64,000 bases of DNA from Pseudaeromonas sharmana (lineage in GTDB: Bacteria; Pseudomonadota; Gammaproteobacteria; Enterobacterales; Aeromonadaceae). Positions 51,503 through 60,310 of the stretch are shown one piece after another. The notes under the pieces are model-generated. The model was given only the letters and a program-made list of their open reading frames with translations. It made no database searches and was not told where the DNA came from. Where the stretch lies: positions 62,001-126,000 of the forward strand of contig NZ_JBHSAF010000002.1 of NCBI RefSeq assembly GCF_042649925.1. Direction: 5' to 3'. A program made the translations under genes and the position numbers. The number at the start of each line of letters is the position of its first letter. Position 1 is the first letter of the stretch.

Positions 51503-52324
51503 ATGGCAATCGTTAAGTGTAAGCCTACTTCTCCGGGTCGCCGTCACGTCGTCAAGATCGTCACCCCGGAACTGCACAAGGGCAAGCCGTTCGCAGGTCT
51601 GATCGAAGATCAGCGCAAGACCGGTGGCCGTAACAACAACGGTCGTATCACCACTCGTCACATCGGTGGTGGTCACAAGCAGCACTATCGTCTGATCGAC
51701 TTCAAGCGCAACAAGGACGGGATCCCGGCCAAGGTTGAACGCCTGGAATACGATCCGAACCGTTCTGCTCACATCGCTCTGGTGCTGTACGCAGATGGCG
51801 AACGTCGCTACATTCTGGCTCCTAAGGGCCTGAAGGCTGGCGATCAGATCGCTTCCGGTGTTGATGCTGGCATCAAGGTAGGTAACGCCCTGCCGATGCG
51901 CAACATCCCGGTGGGTTCCACTGTCCACGCTATCGAAATGAAGCCGGGCAAGGGTGCTCAGATCGCTCGTTCTGCTGGCGCATTCGCTCAGATCCTGGCC
52001 CGTGAAGGTGCCTATGTGACTCTGCGTTTGCGTTCTGGTGAGATGCGCAAAGTGCTGGCCGAATGCCGCGCCACCATTGGTGAAATCGGTAACTCCGAGC
52101 ACATGCTGCGTCAACTGGGTAAAGCTGGTGCCAACCGCTGGCGCGGTGTTCGTCCGACCGTTCGCGGTATGGCGATGAACCCGGTCGACCACCCGCACGG
52201 TGGTGGTGAAGGCCGTAACAAGGGTATCCAGCCTGTATCTCCTTGGGGCACTCCGTCCAAGGGTTACAAGACCCGTAAGAACAAGCGCACCGACAAGTAC
52301 ATCGTACGTCGTCGTAACAAGTAA
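51503..52324 (+). CDS. rplB: 50S ribosomal protein L2
   Basis: 273 residues. Needed for subunit association and peptidyl transfer. The invariant MNPVDHPHGGGEGRNKG segment (about residues 224-240) holds the essential histidine. KCKPTSPGRRHVVK is the family start. Confidence 0.98.
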   Translation: MAIVKCKPTSPGRRHVVKIVTPELHKGKPFAGLIEDQRKTGGRNNNGRITTRHIGGGHKQHYRLIDFKRNKDGIPAKVERLEYDPNRSAHIALVLYADGERRYILAPKGLKAGDQIASGVDAGIKVGNALPMRNIPVGSTVHAIEMKPGKGAQIARSAGAFAQILAREGAYVTLRLRSGEMRKVLAECRATIGEIGNSEHMLRQLGKAGANRWRGVRPTVRGMAMNPVDHPHGGGEGRNKGIQPVSPWGTPSKGYKTRKNKRTDKYIVRRRNK

Positions 52325-52344
52325 TTCTTTAAAGAGGAATCACC

Positions 52345-52623
52345 ATGCCACGTTCTCTCAAGAAGGGTCCATTCATTGACCTGCACTTGCTGAAGAAGGT
52401 AGAGAAAGCGGTGGAAAGCGGGGACAAGAAGCCAATCAAGACTTGGTCCCGTCGTTCAATGATCATCCCGAACATGATCGGTTTGACCATCGCTGTCCAT
52501 AATGGTCGTCAGCACGTACCGGTATACGTTTCCGATGAAATGATCGGTCACAAGCTGGGTGAGTTTGCGCCAACTCGTACTTATCGCGGTCATGCCGCTG
52601 ATAAGAAGGCCAAGAAGAAATAA
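52345..52623 (+). CDS. rpsS: 30S ribosomal protein S19
   Basis: 92 residues. 30S head protein near the A-site finger. PRSLKKGPFIDLHLLKKVEK and the C-terminal GEFAPTRTYRGHAADKKAKK are typical. AGAGGAA precedes the ATG. Confidence 0.98.
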   Translation: MPRSLKKGPFIDLHLLKKVEKAVESGDKKPIKTWSRRSMIIPNMIGLTIAVHNGRQHVPVYVSDEMIGHKLGEFAPTRTYRGHAADKKAKKK

Positions 52624-52633
52624 GGGGTAAATG

Positions 52634-52966
52634 ATGGAAGCTATCGCTAAACACCGTTTCGCCCGTACTTCTGCCCAGAAGGCTCGCTTGGTCGCGGATC
52701 AAGTACGTGGTCTGCCGGTTGACAAGGCTCTGAACCTGCTGACCTTCAGCCCGCGTAAGGCGGCTGTTCTGGTCAAGAAGGTACTGGAATCTGCCATTGC
52801 AAATGCCGAGCACAATGAAGGTGCGGACATCGACACGCTGAAGATTGCCACCATCATGGTAGACGAAGGTCCAACCATGAAGCGCATTCGTCCACGTGCC
52901 AAGGGTCGCGCGGACCGTATCCTGAAGCGTACCTCCCACATCACTGTGGTAGTGTCCGACCGCTAA
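52634..52966 (+). CDS. rplV: 50S ribosomal protein L22
   Basis: 110 residues as in E. coli. Its beta-hairpin lines the exit tunnel (MKRIRPRAKGRADRILKR). VLESAIANAEHNEGADID is nearly invariant. Two ATGs occur in tandem (52631 and 52634); the second gives the family length and better spacing. Confidence 0.97.
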   Translation: MEAIAKHRFARTSAQKARLVADQVRGLPVDKALNLLTFSPRKAAVLVKKVLESAIANAEHNEGADIDTLKIATIMVDEGPTMKRIRPRAKGRADRILKRTSHITVVVSDR

Positions 52967-52984
52967 GAGGCTAGGAGATAAGCA

Positions 52985-53698
52985 ATGGGTCAGAAAGTAC
53001 ATCCTAACGGTATTCGCTTAGGAATCACCAAGCCTTTCAACTCTACTTGGTTCGCGAATTCCAAAGATTTCGCTGACAACCTGCACGGCGACTTCCAAGT
53101 CCGTCAGTACCTGACCAAGGAACTGAAGGCTGCGTCCGTGTCTCGTATCGTCATCGAGCGTCCGGCCAAGAGCATCCGTGTGACCATTCACACCGCTCGT
53201 CCGGGTGTGGTTATCGGTAAGAAAGGCGAAGACGTTGAAAAGCTGCGCAAGCAAATCGCCAACATCGCTGGCGTGCCTGCACAGATCAACATTTCCGAAG
53301 TGCGTAAGCCTGAATTGGATGCTCAACTGGTTGCTGACAGCATCAGCTCCCAGCTGGAACGCCGTGTTATGTTCCGTCGCGCCATGAAGCGTGCGGTACA
53401 GAACGCTATGCGTCTGGGCGCCAAGGGTATCAAGGTTGAAGTGAGCGGCCGTCTGGGCGGCGCCGAAATCGCGCGTACCGAATGGTACCGTGAAGGTCGT
53501 GTACCGCTGCACACTCTGCGTGCAGACATCGACTACTCAACCTCTGAAGCACATACCACCTACGGCGTTATCGGCGTCAAGGTTTGGATCTTCAAGGGCG
53601 AGGTTCTGGGTGGCATCGCAGCTGTTAACGCCGCTGCTGCTGCTGCACAACAAGAGCCGGCTCCTGCCAAGCCGAAGCGCAAGCCGCGCGGTAAGTAA
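52985..53698 (+). CDS. rpsC: 30S ribosomal protein S3
   Basis: 237 residues. Part of the mRNA entry site and helicase. GQKVHPNGIRLGITKPFNST start, KH domain RPGVVIGKKGEDVEKLRKQI, and a C-terminal Ala/Lys/Pro-rich tail slightly longer than in E. coli (233). Confidence 0.98.
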   Translation: MGQKVHPNGIRLGITKPFNSTWFANSKDFADNLHGDFQVRQYLTKELKAASVSRIVIERPAKSIRVTIHTARPGVVIGKKGEDVEKLRKQIANIAGVPAQINISEVRKPELDAQLVADSISSQLERRVMFRRAMKRAVQNAMRLGAKGIKVEVSGRLGGAEIARTEWYREGRVPLHTLRADIDYSTSEAHTTYGVIGVKVWIFKGEVLGGIAAVNAAAAAAQQEPAPAKPKRKPRGK

Positions 53699-53711
53699 GG
53701 AGATTCGGTAA

Positions 53712-54125
53712 ATGTTGCAACCAAAGCGTACAAAGTTCCGTAAAATCCACAAGGGCCGTAACCGTGGTCTGGCTAACGCCGGCAACGAGGTCTCCTTCGG
53801 TTCATTTGGTCTGAAGGCGATTTCTCGCGGTCAGCTGACTGCTCGTCAGATTGAAGCTGCTCGTCGTGCTATGACGCGTGCTGTTAAGCGTCAAGGTAAG
53901 ATCTGGATCCGTGTTTTCCCGGACAAGCCGATCACCGAGAAGCCGCTCGAAGTTCGTATGGGTAAGGGTAAGGGTAACGTTGAGTACTGGGTTGCCCTGA
54001 TCCAGCCTGGTAAGGTCCTGTACGAGATGGACGGTGTGCCTGAAGCGCTGGCACGCGAAGCGTTCGCCCTGGCGGCCGCTAAGCTGTCTGTTAAGACCAC
54101 TTTCGTAACTCGGACGGTAATGTGA
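53712..54125 (+). CDS. rplP: 50S ribosomal protein L16
   Basis: 137 residues. It helps set aminoacyl-tRNA in the A site. MLQPKRTKFRKIHKGRNRG and KPITEKPLEVRMGKGKGNVE are typical; the Arg near residue 81 that is hydroxylated in E. coli is in this latter stretch (VRMGKG). One residue longer than E. coli at NAGNEVSFGS. Confidence 0.98.
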   Translation: MLQPKRTKFRKIHKGRNRGLANAGNEVSFGSFGLKAISRGQLTARQIEAARRAMTRAVKRQGKIWIRVFPDKPITEKPLEVRMGKGKGNVEYWVALIQPGKVLYEMDGVPEALAREAFALAAAKLSVKTTFVTRTVM

Positions 54126-54316
54126 TGAAAGCACAAGATCTTCGCCAAAAGAGCGTAGAAGAGCTGAAGGCTGAGCTGCTGGGTCTGCTGCGTGAGCAGT
54201 TCAACCTGCGTATCCAGGCCAGCACTGGTCAGCTGTCTCAGACTCATACTCTGAAACAAGTACGTCGCGATATCGCTCGCGTCAAGACTGTTCTGAACGA
54301 GAAGGCAGGTGCGTAA
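54125..54316 (+). CDS. rpmC: 50S ribosomal protein L29
   Basis: 63 residues, as in E. coli. Small two-helix protein near the tunnel exit: SVEELKAELLGLLREQFNLR and QVRRDIARVKTVLNEKAG. Its ATG overlaps the last base of the rplP stop (TGATG); a GTG three bases earlier is an alternative. Confidence 0.97.
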   Translation: MKAQDLRQKSVEELKAELLGLLREQFNLRIQASTGQLSQTHTLKQVRRDIARVKTVLNEKAGA

Positions 54317-54564
54317 TGACCGATAAAATCCGTACTCTGCAGGGTCGTGTCGTTAGCGACAAGATGGACAAGTCCATCACTGTAGCTATCGAACGCAAGG
54401 TAAAGCACCCGATCTACGGGAAGATTATCGTGCGTACCACTAAGCTGCACGTACATGACGAAAACAACGAGTGCAAGGTAGGCGATGTCGTGGAAATCCG
54501 CGAATGTCGTCCGCTGTCCAAGACCAAGTCCTGGACCCTGGTCACTGTTGTTGAGAAGGCTTAA
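54316..54564 (+). CDS. rpsQ: 30S ribosomal protein S17
   Basis: 82 residues, early-binding 30S protein with an OB fold. LQGRVVSDKMDKSITVAIER and ECRPLSKTKSWTLVTVVEKA are typical. Its ATG overlaps the rpmC stop (TAATG). Last gene of the S10 operon. Confidence 0.98.
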   Translation: MTDKIRTLQGRVVSDKMDKSITVAIERKVKHPIYGKIIVRTTKLHVHDENNECKVGDVVEIRECRPLSKTKSWTLVTVVEKA

Positions 54565-54587
54565 GTTTCGGTCTTCGTGTCATCGAG

Positions 54588-54618
54588 AAACGGCCCTTGC
54601 GGGGGCCGTTTCTTTTTT
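54588..54618 (+). terminator. Terminator after the S10 operon
   Basis: AAACGGCCC, 6-base loop, GGGCCGTTT, then CTTTTTT. Placed between rpsQ and the spc promoter. Confidence 0.88.
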
Positions 54619-54642
54619 CAACTACCACTTCGAAAAACGCTG

Positions 54643-54651
54643 TGGTATTAT
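54643..54651 (+). promoter_or_regulatory. spc operon promoter (extended -10)
   Basis: TGG-TATTAT (54643-54651) is an extended -10 element. The -35 region is poor. It lies between the S10 terminator and rplN, about 65 bases before its start. Confidence 0.55.
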
Positions 54652-54715
54652 GTCGCGCCTTTAAAGGGCAGCCAGTCCCGAAAGGGAAAGTAGTAAAGTA
54701 AAGCGGAGCACTAAC

Positions 54716-55084
54716 ATGATCCAAATGCAAAGTATGCTGGACGTCGCCGACAACTCCGGCGCTCGCAGCGTAATGTGTATTAAGGTTCTGGGTGGCTCGC
54801 ACCGCCGCTACGCCGGTATCGGTGACATCATCAAGGTTTCCATCAAGGAAGCCATTCCTCGCGGTAAAGTGAAGAAGGGTGATGTAGTTAACGCGGTGGT
54901 CGTTCGCACCAAGAAAGGCGTTCGCCGTCAGGATGGTTCTGTCATCCGTTTCGACCGCAACGCGGCTGTGCTGTTGAACAACAACCATCAGCCGATCGGT
55001 ACCCGTATCTTCGGCCCGGTGACTCGTGAACTGCGTTCTGAAAAGTTCATGAAGATCGTCTCCCTGGCCCCGGAAGTACTGTAA
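54716..55084 (+). CDS. rplN: 50S ribosomal protein L14
   Basis: 122 residues. It forms inter-subunit bridges. MIQMQSMLDVADNSGARSVM and GPVTRELRSEKFMKIVSLAP are typical. First gene of the spc operon. Confidence 0.98.
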   Translation: MIQMQSMLDVADNSGARSVMCIKVLGGSHRRYAGIGDIIKVSIKEAIPRGKVKKGDVVNAVVVRTKKGVRRQDGSVIRFDRNAAVLLNNNHQPIGTRIFGPVTRELRSEKFMKIVSLAPEVL

Positions 55085-55095
55085 GGAGTCGAACC

Positions 55096-55413
55096 ATGGC
55101 AGCAAAAATCCGTCGTGATGACGAAGTAATTGTGTTGACCGGAAAGGACAAGGGCAAGCGTGGCAAAGTCACTCAAGTTCTGGTCCAGCACGGCAAAGTA
55201 GTAGTAGAAGGCGTCAACCTGGTGAAGAAGCATCAGAAGCCGGTTCCGGCTCTGGGCACTGCTGGCGGTATCGTTAGCAAAGAATCGCCGATTGACGTAT
55301 CAAACGTTGCGATCTTTAACCCTGCCACTGGCAAGGCGGATCGTGTCGGTTTCCGGACTGAAGACGGTAAGAAAGTACGTTTCTTCAAGTCCAATGGTGA
55401 ACTTGTAAAGTAA
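55096..55413 (+). CDS. rplX: 50S ribosomal protein L24
   Basis: 105 residues. Assembly initiator of the 50S subunit. KOW motif DEVIVLTGKDKGKRGKVTQV near the N terminus; GVNLVKKHQKP follows. Confidence 0.98.
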   Translation: MAAKIRRDDEVIVLTGKDKGKRGKVTQVLVQHGKVVVEGVNLVKKHQKPVPALGTAGGIVSKESPIDVSNVAIFNPATGKADRVGFRTEDGKKVRFFKSNGELVK

Positions 55414-55426
55414 TTGGAGTTTAACG

Positions 55427-55966
55427 ATGGCGAAACTGCATGATGTTTACAAACAGAAGGTAGCCAAGGAACTGATGACTCAGTTCGGCTACAAGACTGT
55501 CATGCAAGTCCCTCGGATCGAAAAGATCACCCTGAACATGGGTGTCGGTGAGGCCTTGGCGGATAAGAAGATTCTGGAAAACGCAGTAGCTGATTTGGCT
55601 GCAATTTCAGGTCAGAAGCCGCTGGTCACCAAAGCTCGCAAGTCTGTTGCTGGCTTCAAGATCCGTGAAGGCTACCCGATCGGTTGTAAAGTAACCCTGC
55701 GCGGCGAGCGTATGTGGGAGTTCCTGGAGCGTCTGATTTGCATCGCGATGCCGCGTATCCGTGACTTCCGTGGTGTTAGCGCCAAGTCCTTCGATGGTCG
55801 TGGCAACTACTCCATGGGCGTGCGTGAGCAAATCATCTTCCCCGAAATCGACTACGACAAGGTCGATAAGGTTCGCGGTCTGGATATTACAATCACGACC
55901 AGTGCGAAGTCCGACGAGGAAGGCCGTGCTCTGCTGGCTGCCTTTAGCTTCCCATTCCGTAAGTAA
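55427..55966 (+). CDS. rplE: 50S ribosomal protein L5
   Basis: 179 residues. Binds 5S rRNA in the central protuberance. MQVPRIEKITLNMGVGEALA and LRGERMWEFLERLICIAMPR are typical. In E. coli S8 represses the spc operon by binding at the rplE start; this was not tested here. Confidence 0.98.
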   Translation: MAKLHDVYKQKVAKELMTQFGYKTVMQVPRIEKITLNMGVGEALADKKILENAVADLAAISGQKPLVTKARKSVAGFKIREGYPIGCKVTLRGERMWEFLERLICIAMPRIRDFRGVSAKSFDGRGNYSMGVREQIIFPEIDYDKVDKVRGLDITITTSAKSDEEGRALLAAFSFPFRK

Positions 55967-55977
55967 GGTGTAGGGTT

Positions 55978-56283
55978 ATGGCAAAACTGTCCATGAAAGC
56001 ACGCGAAGTGAAGCGTGCCAAACTGGTTGAAAAGTTCTTCGAGAAGCGTGCTGCGCTGAAGGCGATCATCTCTGACGTGAAGTCTACTGACGATGCACGT
56101 TGGGAAGCTGTGCTCAAGCTGCAACAAATGCCTCGTGATTCCAGTCCGATTCGTCAACGTAACCGTTGCAATATCACTGGTCGTCCACACGGATACCTGC
56201 GCAAGTTTGGTCTGTGTCGCATCAAGGTGCGTGAGCACATGATGAAGGGCGAAATTCCTGGCCTGAAGAAGGCTAGCTGGTAA
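55978..56283 (+). CDS. rpsN: 30S ribosomal protein S14
   Basis: 101 residues, the long form. It lacks the CxxC...CxxC zinc knuckle of the short form (NRCNITGRPHGYLRKFGLCR has only single cysteines), so it is the zinc-independent type as in E. coli. Confidence 0.98.
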   Translation: MAKLSMKAREVKRAKLVEKFFEKRAALKAIISDVKSTDDARWEAVLKLQQMPRDSSPIRQRNRCNITGRPHGYLRKFGLCRIKVREHMMKGEIPGLKKASW

Positions 56284-56304
56284 TCGATCACGGGAGTAAG
56301 ACAA

Positions 56305-56697
56305 ATGAGCATGCAAGATCCGATCGCGGACATGCTGACCCGCATCCGTAACGGCCAAGCGGCTGGTAAGGTTGCAGTGTCAATGCCTTCCTCCAAGCAG
56401 AAGGTGGCTATCGCCAAGCTGCTGAAGGAAGAAGGTTACATCGCTGACTACAAGGTGAGCGGCGAAACCAAGGCTGAACTGGAAGTTGAACTGAAGTACT
56501 TCCAAGGCAAGCCGGTTGTTGAGCTGATTCAGCGCGTAAGCCGTCCTGGTCTGCGTATTTACAAGAAGCGCGACGAGTTGCCGAAGATCATGAATGGTCT
56601 GGGCATCGCTGTCGTATCCACTTCTAAAGGTGTGATGACTGACCGTGCGGCCCGTAAGGCTGGTATGGGCGGTGAGATCATCTGTTACGTAGCGTAA
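56305..56697 (+). CDS. rpsH: 30S ribosomal protein S8
   Basis: 130 residues, as in E. coli. Central 30S organiser and the usual autogenous repressor of spc. MQDPIADMLTRIRNGQAAGK and GVMTDRAARKAGMGGEIICY are typical. Confidence 0.98.
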   Translation: MSMQDPIADMLTRIRNGQAAGKVAVSMPSSKQKVAIAKLLKEEGYIADYKVSGETKAELEVELKYFQGKPVVELIQRVSRPGLRIYKKRDELPKIMNGLGIAVVSTSKGVMTDRAARKAGMGGEIICYVA

Positions 56698-56709
56698 GGG
56701 GGTAGGAAA

Positions 56710-57243
56710 ATGTCTCGTGTTGCTAAGGCACCCGTCGCGATTCCTGCCGGCGTTGAAGTGACCCTGAATGGCCAGGAAATCACCGTTAAAGGCAAGAATG
56801 GTTCGCTGAGTCGTTCCATTAATGCTGCTGTTGTTGTTACCAAGGAAGAGAACGTCCTGAAGTTTGCCCCGCGCGATGCAAGCGCTGGTGCTGATGCTCA
56901 GGCCGGTACCGCTCGTGCTTTGGTTAACAACATGGTTATTGGTGTTACCGCTGGCTTCGAACGTAAGCTGCAGTTGGTAGGCGTAGGTTACCGTGCCCAG
57001 GCTAAGGGCAAGGTAGTCGGTCTGTCACTGGGCTTTTCTCACCCGGTTGAGCACGAACTGCCGGAAGGCGTGACTGCTGAGTGCCCTACTCAGACTGAAA
57101 TCGTTCTGAAGAGTGCCGATAAAGCTCTGTTGGGTCAGGTAGCTGCGGACATCCGCTCTTACCGCCGTCCAGAGCCTTACAAGGGCAAGGGTGTACGCTA
57201 CTCCGATGAGGTAGTGCGTACTAAAGAAGCTAAGAAGAAGTAA
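56710..57243 (+). CDS. rplF: 50S ribosomal protein L6
   Basis: 177 residues. Lies near the sarcin-ricin loop. Two tandem domains; LQLVGVGYRAQAKGKVVGLS and the C-terminal PEPYKGKGVRYSDEVV are typical. Confidence 0.98.
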   Translation: MSRVAKAPVAIPAGVEVTLNGQEITVKGKNGSLSRSINAAVVVTKEENVLKFAPRDASAGADAQAGTARALVNNMVIGVTAGFERKLQLVGVGYRAQAKGKVVGLSLGFSHPVEHELPEGVTAECPTQTEIVLKSADKALLGQVAADIRSYRRPEPYKGKGVRYSDEVVRTKEAKKK

Positions 57244-57252
57244 GGTAACACT

Positions 57253-57606
57253 ATGGACAAGAAAGCAGCTCGTCTCCGTCGTGCTACTAAAGCACGCAAG
57301 AAGATGCAGGAACTGGGTGCGACTCGTCTGGTGGTACACCGTACTCCGCGTCATATTTACGCGCAGGTTATCGCACCGAACGGTTCTGAAGTGTTGGCCG
57401 CTGCCTCTACTGTAGAGAAGGCCATCGCTGAGCAAGTGAAGTACACCGGTAATGCTGCCGCTGCCGCCGCTGTGGGCAAGGCAATCGCTGAACGTGCGCT
57501 GGAAAAGGGTGTTACCACCGTTTCCTTCGACCGTTCCGGTTTCCAGTACCACGGCCGTGTTGCCGCGCTGGCATCTGCTGCCCGTGAAGCTGGTCTTCAG
57601 TTCTAA
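57253..57606 (+). CDS. rplR: 50S ribosomal protein L18
   Basis: 117 residues, as in E. coli. Binds 5S rRNA. RLVVHRTPRHIYAQVIAPNG and the C-terminal FDRSGFQYHGRVAALASAAR are typical. Confidence 0.98.
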   Translation: MDKKAARLRRATKARKKMQELGATRLVVHRTPRHIYAQVIAPNGSEVLAAASTVEKAIAEQVKYTGNAAAAAAVGKAIAERALEKGVTTVSFDRSGFQYHGRVAALASAAREAGLQF

Positions 57607-57621
57607 GGTTAGGAGTCGAAA

Positions 57622-58122
57622 ATGTCTAAAGTCGAAACTCAAGCCGGTGACCTGCAAGAAAAGCTGGTAGCAGTTAACCGTGTTTCAAAAGTTGTTAAAG
57701 GTGGTCGTATTTTCTCCTTCACCGCACTGACTGTTGTTGGTGATGGTAACGGCCGTGTAGGTTTTGGTTACGGTAAGGCTCGTGAAGTTCCGGCTGCCAT
57801 TCAAAAGGCAATGGAACAGGCTCGTCGTAACCTGACTAAGGTTGAGCTGAATGCCGGTACCCTGCACCACGCGGTGAATGGTACCCACGCTGGTTCCAAC
57901 GTGTTCATGAAACCGGCCTCTCAAGGTACTGGTATCATCGCCGGTGGTGCAATGCGTGCAGTTCTGGAAGTCGCTGGTGTACACAACGTACTGGCCAAGA
58001 CTTACGGCTCCACCAACCCGATGAACGTGGTTCGCGCAACCATCGACGCTCTGGCTCACATGAAGTCGCCTGAGCAAGTCGCTGCGAAGCGTGGCCTGAG
58101 CGTCGATGAAATTCTGGGGTAA
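57622..58122 (+). CDS. rpsE: 30S ribosomal protein S5
   Basis: 166 residues. Affects decoding accuracy and mRNA unwinding. LVAVNRVSKVVKGGRIFSFT is the spectinomycin-site loop region. GNGRVGFGYGKAREVPAAIQ is also typical. Confidence 0.98.
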   Translation: MSKVETQAGDLQEKLVAVNRVSKVVKGGRIFSFTALTVVGDGNGRVGFGYGKAREVPAAIQKAMEQARRNLTKVELNAGTLHHAVNGTHAGSNVFMKPASQGTGIIAGGAMRAVLEVAGVHNVLAKTYGSTNPMNVVRATIDALAHMKSPEQVAAKRGLSVDEILG

Positions 58123-58128
58123 TGCGGC

Positions 58129-58311
58129 ATGGCTAACAAAACTGTAAAAGTAACTCAGACTCGCAGTGCTATCGGTCGTCTGCCGAAGCACAAGGCATCT
58201 CTGCGTGGCCTGGGCCTGCGTCGCATTGGTCATACCGTCGAGCTGGAGGATACTCCGTGCGTTCGTGGCATGATCAACCAGGTTTACTACATGGTGAAGG
58301 TGGAGGAGTAA
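58129..58311 (+). CDS. rpmD: 50S ribosomal protein L30
   Basis: 60 residues. VTQTRSAIGRLPKHKASLRG then LGLRRIGHTVELEDTP, as in gammaproteobacterial L30. Starts 6 bases after rpsE. Confidence 0.97.
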   Translation: MANKTVKVTQTRSAIGRLPKHKASLRGLGLRRIGHTVELEDTPCVRGMINQVYYMVKVEE

Positions 58312-58314
58312 TCC

Positions 58315-58749
58315 ATGCGTTTGAACACTCTTTCTCCGGCCGCTGGTTCCAAGCCTGAAAAGAAGCGTCTGGGCCGTGGTATCGGTTCAGGCCTGGGTAA
58401 GACCTCTGGTCGTGGTCACAAGGGTGCTGGCTCTCGTAAGAGCGGTGGCACTCGTGGTGGGTTCGAAGGCGGTCAAATGCCGTTGAAGATCCGTCTGCCG
58501 AAGTTCGGTTTCTATTCTCGTAAGGGCGCTGTGACTGCTGAAGTCCGCCTGCACGAAATCGCAGCCGTTGAAGGTGATGTGGTCGATCTGAACACCCTGA
58601 AGCAAGCCGGTGTGATTACCAAGAACATCGAGTTTGCCAAGGTTGTTCTGTCAGGCAAAATCGAGCGTCCGGTAACCGTTCGTGGTCTGAGCGTCACCAA
58701 GGGTGCACGTGCAGCCATCGAAGCCGCAGGCGGCAAGATCGAGGAATAA
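58315..58749 (+). CDS. rplO: 50S ribosomal protein L15
   Basis: 144 residues, as in E. coli. Gly/Arg-rich N-terminal tail (LGRGIGSGLGKTSGRGHKGA) penetrates the rRNA. MRLNTLSPAAGSKPEKKR is the family start. Confidence 0.98.
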   Translation: MRLNTLSPAAGSKPEKKRLGRGIGSGLGKTSGRGHKGAGSRKSGGTRGGFEGGQMPLKIRLPKFGFYSRKGAVTAEVRLHEIAAVEGDVVDLNTLKQAGVITKNIEFAKVVLSGKIERPVTVRGLSVTKGARAAIEAAGGKIEE

Positions 58750-58756
58750 TAAGTAC

Positions 58757-60088
58757 ATGGCTAAGAAACCAGGATTAGATGTTAAAGGCGCACAGGGTGG
58801 TCTCAGCGAGCTGAAGAGCAGACTGCTGTTCGTGCTCGGTGCCATCATTGTGTTCCGTGCAGGCTCCTATGTGCCAATTCCTGGGATTGATGCCGCCGTA
58901 CTTGCTGAATTGTTCCAACAACAGAAGGGTACCATCATTGAACTGTTCAATATGTTCAGTGGTGGCGCCCTGTCCCGTGCCTCCATCCTCGCACTGGGGA
59001 TCATGCCGTACATCTCGGCGTCGATCATTATCCAGTTGTTGACGGTTATTCATCCGGCGATGGCCGAGTTGAAGAAGGAAGGGGAGTCTGGTCGTCGCAA
59101 GATTAGCCAGTACACCCGTTACGGGACCCTGCTGCTAGGGACCGTTCAGGCAATCGGTATCGCTACCGGTCTGCCGAATATGATGACAGGGCTCGTGGTT
59201 AATCCCGGGTTCGGATTCTATTTCACAGCCGTGGTGAGTCTGGTCACCGGTACCATGTTCCTGATGTGGTTGGGTGAGCAGATTACCGAGCGTGGTATCG
59301 GCAATGGGATCTCGTTGATTATTTTCACCGGGATCATTGCTGGTCTGCCGCATGCAATCGGTGCTACAGCTGAGCAGGCCCGTCAAGGCGAATTGCACAT
59401 CCTGTTGCTGTTGCTGCTGGCGGTGATTGTGTTTGCAGTCACTTACTTTGTGGTGTTTGTTGAACGTGGCCAACGTCGAATCGTCGTGAACTACGCCAAG
59501 CGTCAACAAGGTAACCGTGTGTTTGCTGCACAGAGCACGCATTTGCCACTCAAGCTCAACATGGCCGGTGTTATTCCAGCGATTTTTGCATCCAGCATTA
59601 TCCTGTTCCCAGGTACCATTGCGTCCTGGTTTGGCCAGGGTAATTCATGGACGGCCAACCTGCTGCAAGAGGTCTCCATGACTCTGCAACCAGGCCAGCC
59701 TCTCTATGAGTTGCTGTATGCCGCGGCGATCATTTTCTTCAGTTTCTTCTACACTGCGCTGGTGTTCAACCCGCGCGAGACAGCAGACAACCTGAAGAAG
59801 AGTGGCGCTTTTATTCCCGGTATTCGCCCGGGTGAACAGACCGCGAGGTTTATAGATAAAGTAATGACGCGCCTGACTCTGGCTGGTGCGCTGTACATTA
59901 CCTTTATCTGTCTCGTGCCTCAGTTCTTGATGACGATGTGGAACGTTCAGTTCTATTTCGGTGGGACCTCCCTGCTGATTATTGTCGTGGTCATCATGGA
60001 CTTCATGGCTCAGGTGCAGACCCATATGATGTCTCATCAGTATGGTGATGTCCTGAGAAAGGCCAATCTTAAAGGCTACGGCCGATAA
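58757..60088 (+). CDS. secY: Preprotein translocase channel SecY
   Basis: 443 residues, as in E. coli. Ten membrane helices forming the protein-conducting channel with SecE and SecG. FRAGSYVPIPGIDAAVLAEL near helix 1, NMFSGGALSRASILALGIMP (plug), and GQRRIVVNYAKRQQGNRVF in the cytoplasmic loop are visible. ATG 58757 chosen as the family start (MAKKPGLD). SecB, its targeting partner, is also in this window. Confidence 0.97.
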   Translation: MAKKPGLDVKGAQGGLSELKSRLLFVLGAIIVFRAGSYVPIPGIDAAVLAELFQQQKGTIIELFNMFSGGALSRASILALGIMPYISASIIIQLLTVIHPAMAELKKEGESGRRKISQYTRYGTLLLGTVQAIGIATGLPNMMTGLVVNPGFGFYFTAVVSLVTGTMFLMWLGEQITERGIGNGISLIIFTGIIAGLPHAIGATAEQARQGELHILLLLLLAVIVFAVTYFVVFVERGQRRIVVNYAKRQQGNRVFAAQSTHLPLKLNMAGVIPAIFASSIILFPGTIASWFGQGNSWTANLLQEVSMTLQPGQPLYELLYAAAIIFFSFFYTALVFNPRETADNLKKSGAFIPGIRPGEQTARFIDKVMTRLTLAGALYITFICLVPQFLMTMWNVQFYFGGTSLLIIVVVIMDFMAQVQTHMMSHQYGDVLRKANLKGYGR

Positions 60089-60119
60089 GAGCGGCTTCAC
60101 AGTTACGCGGAGTTAAGCA

Positions 60120-60233
60120 ATGAAAGTTCGTGCTTCCGTTAAGGCCATCTGCCGTAACTGCAAGATCATTAAGCGCCACGGTGTTGTGCGCGTGATCTGC
60201 AGCGAGCCAAAGCATAAGCAACGCCAAGGCTAA
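60120..60233 (+). CDS. rpmJ: 50S ribosomal protein L36
   Basis: 37 residues, read directly from the DNA: MKVRASVKAICRNCKIIKRH then GVVRVICSEPKHKQRQG. The zinc ligands Cys11, Cys14, Cys27 and His32 are present, so it is the zinc (C+) form. GGAG lies nine bases before the ATG. Last gene of spc. Confidence 0.97.
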   Translation: MKVRASVKAICRNCKIIKRHGVVRVICSEPKHKQRQG

Positions 60234-60260
60234 TATATTTACGGCTGGTACTTGAAAAAT

Positions 60261-60297
60261 AAAGTTGAGCTGGCTAAATTAGCCAGCCAACTTTTGT
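60261..60297 (+). terminator. Terminator after the spc operon
   Basis: AAAGTTG, one bulged A, GCTGGCT, loop AAATT, AGCCAGC, CAACTTT: a 14-bp stem with one bulge followed by a T tract. Lies between rpmJ and the alpha leader. Confidence 0.75.
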
Positions 60298-60310
60298 TGT
60301 GCACTAGATC

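Noticed and set aside
50921..52198. 425-codon open frame on the minus strand
   Set aside because: Antisense to rplD, rplW and rplB, typical of highly biased ribosomal protein genes.
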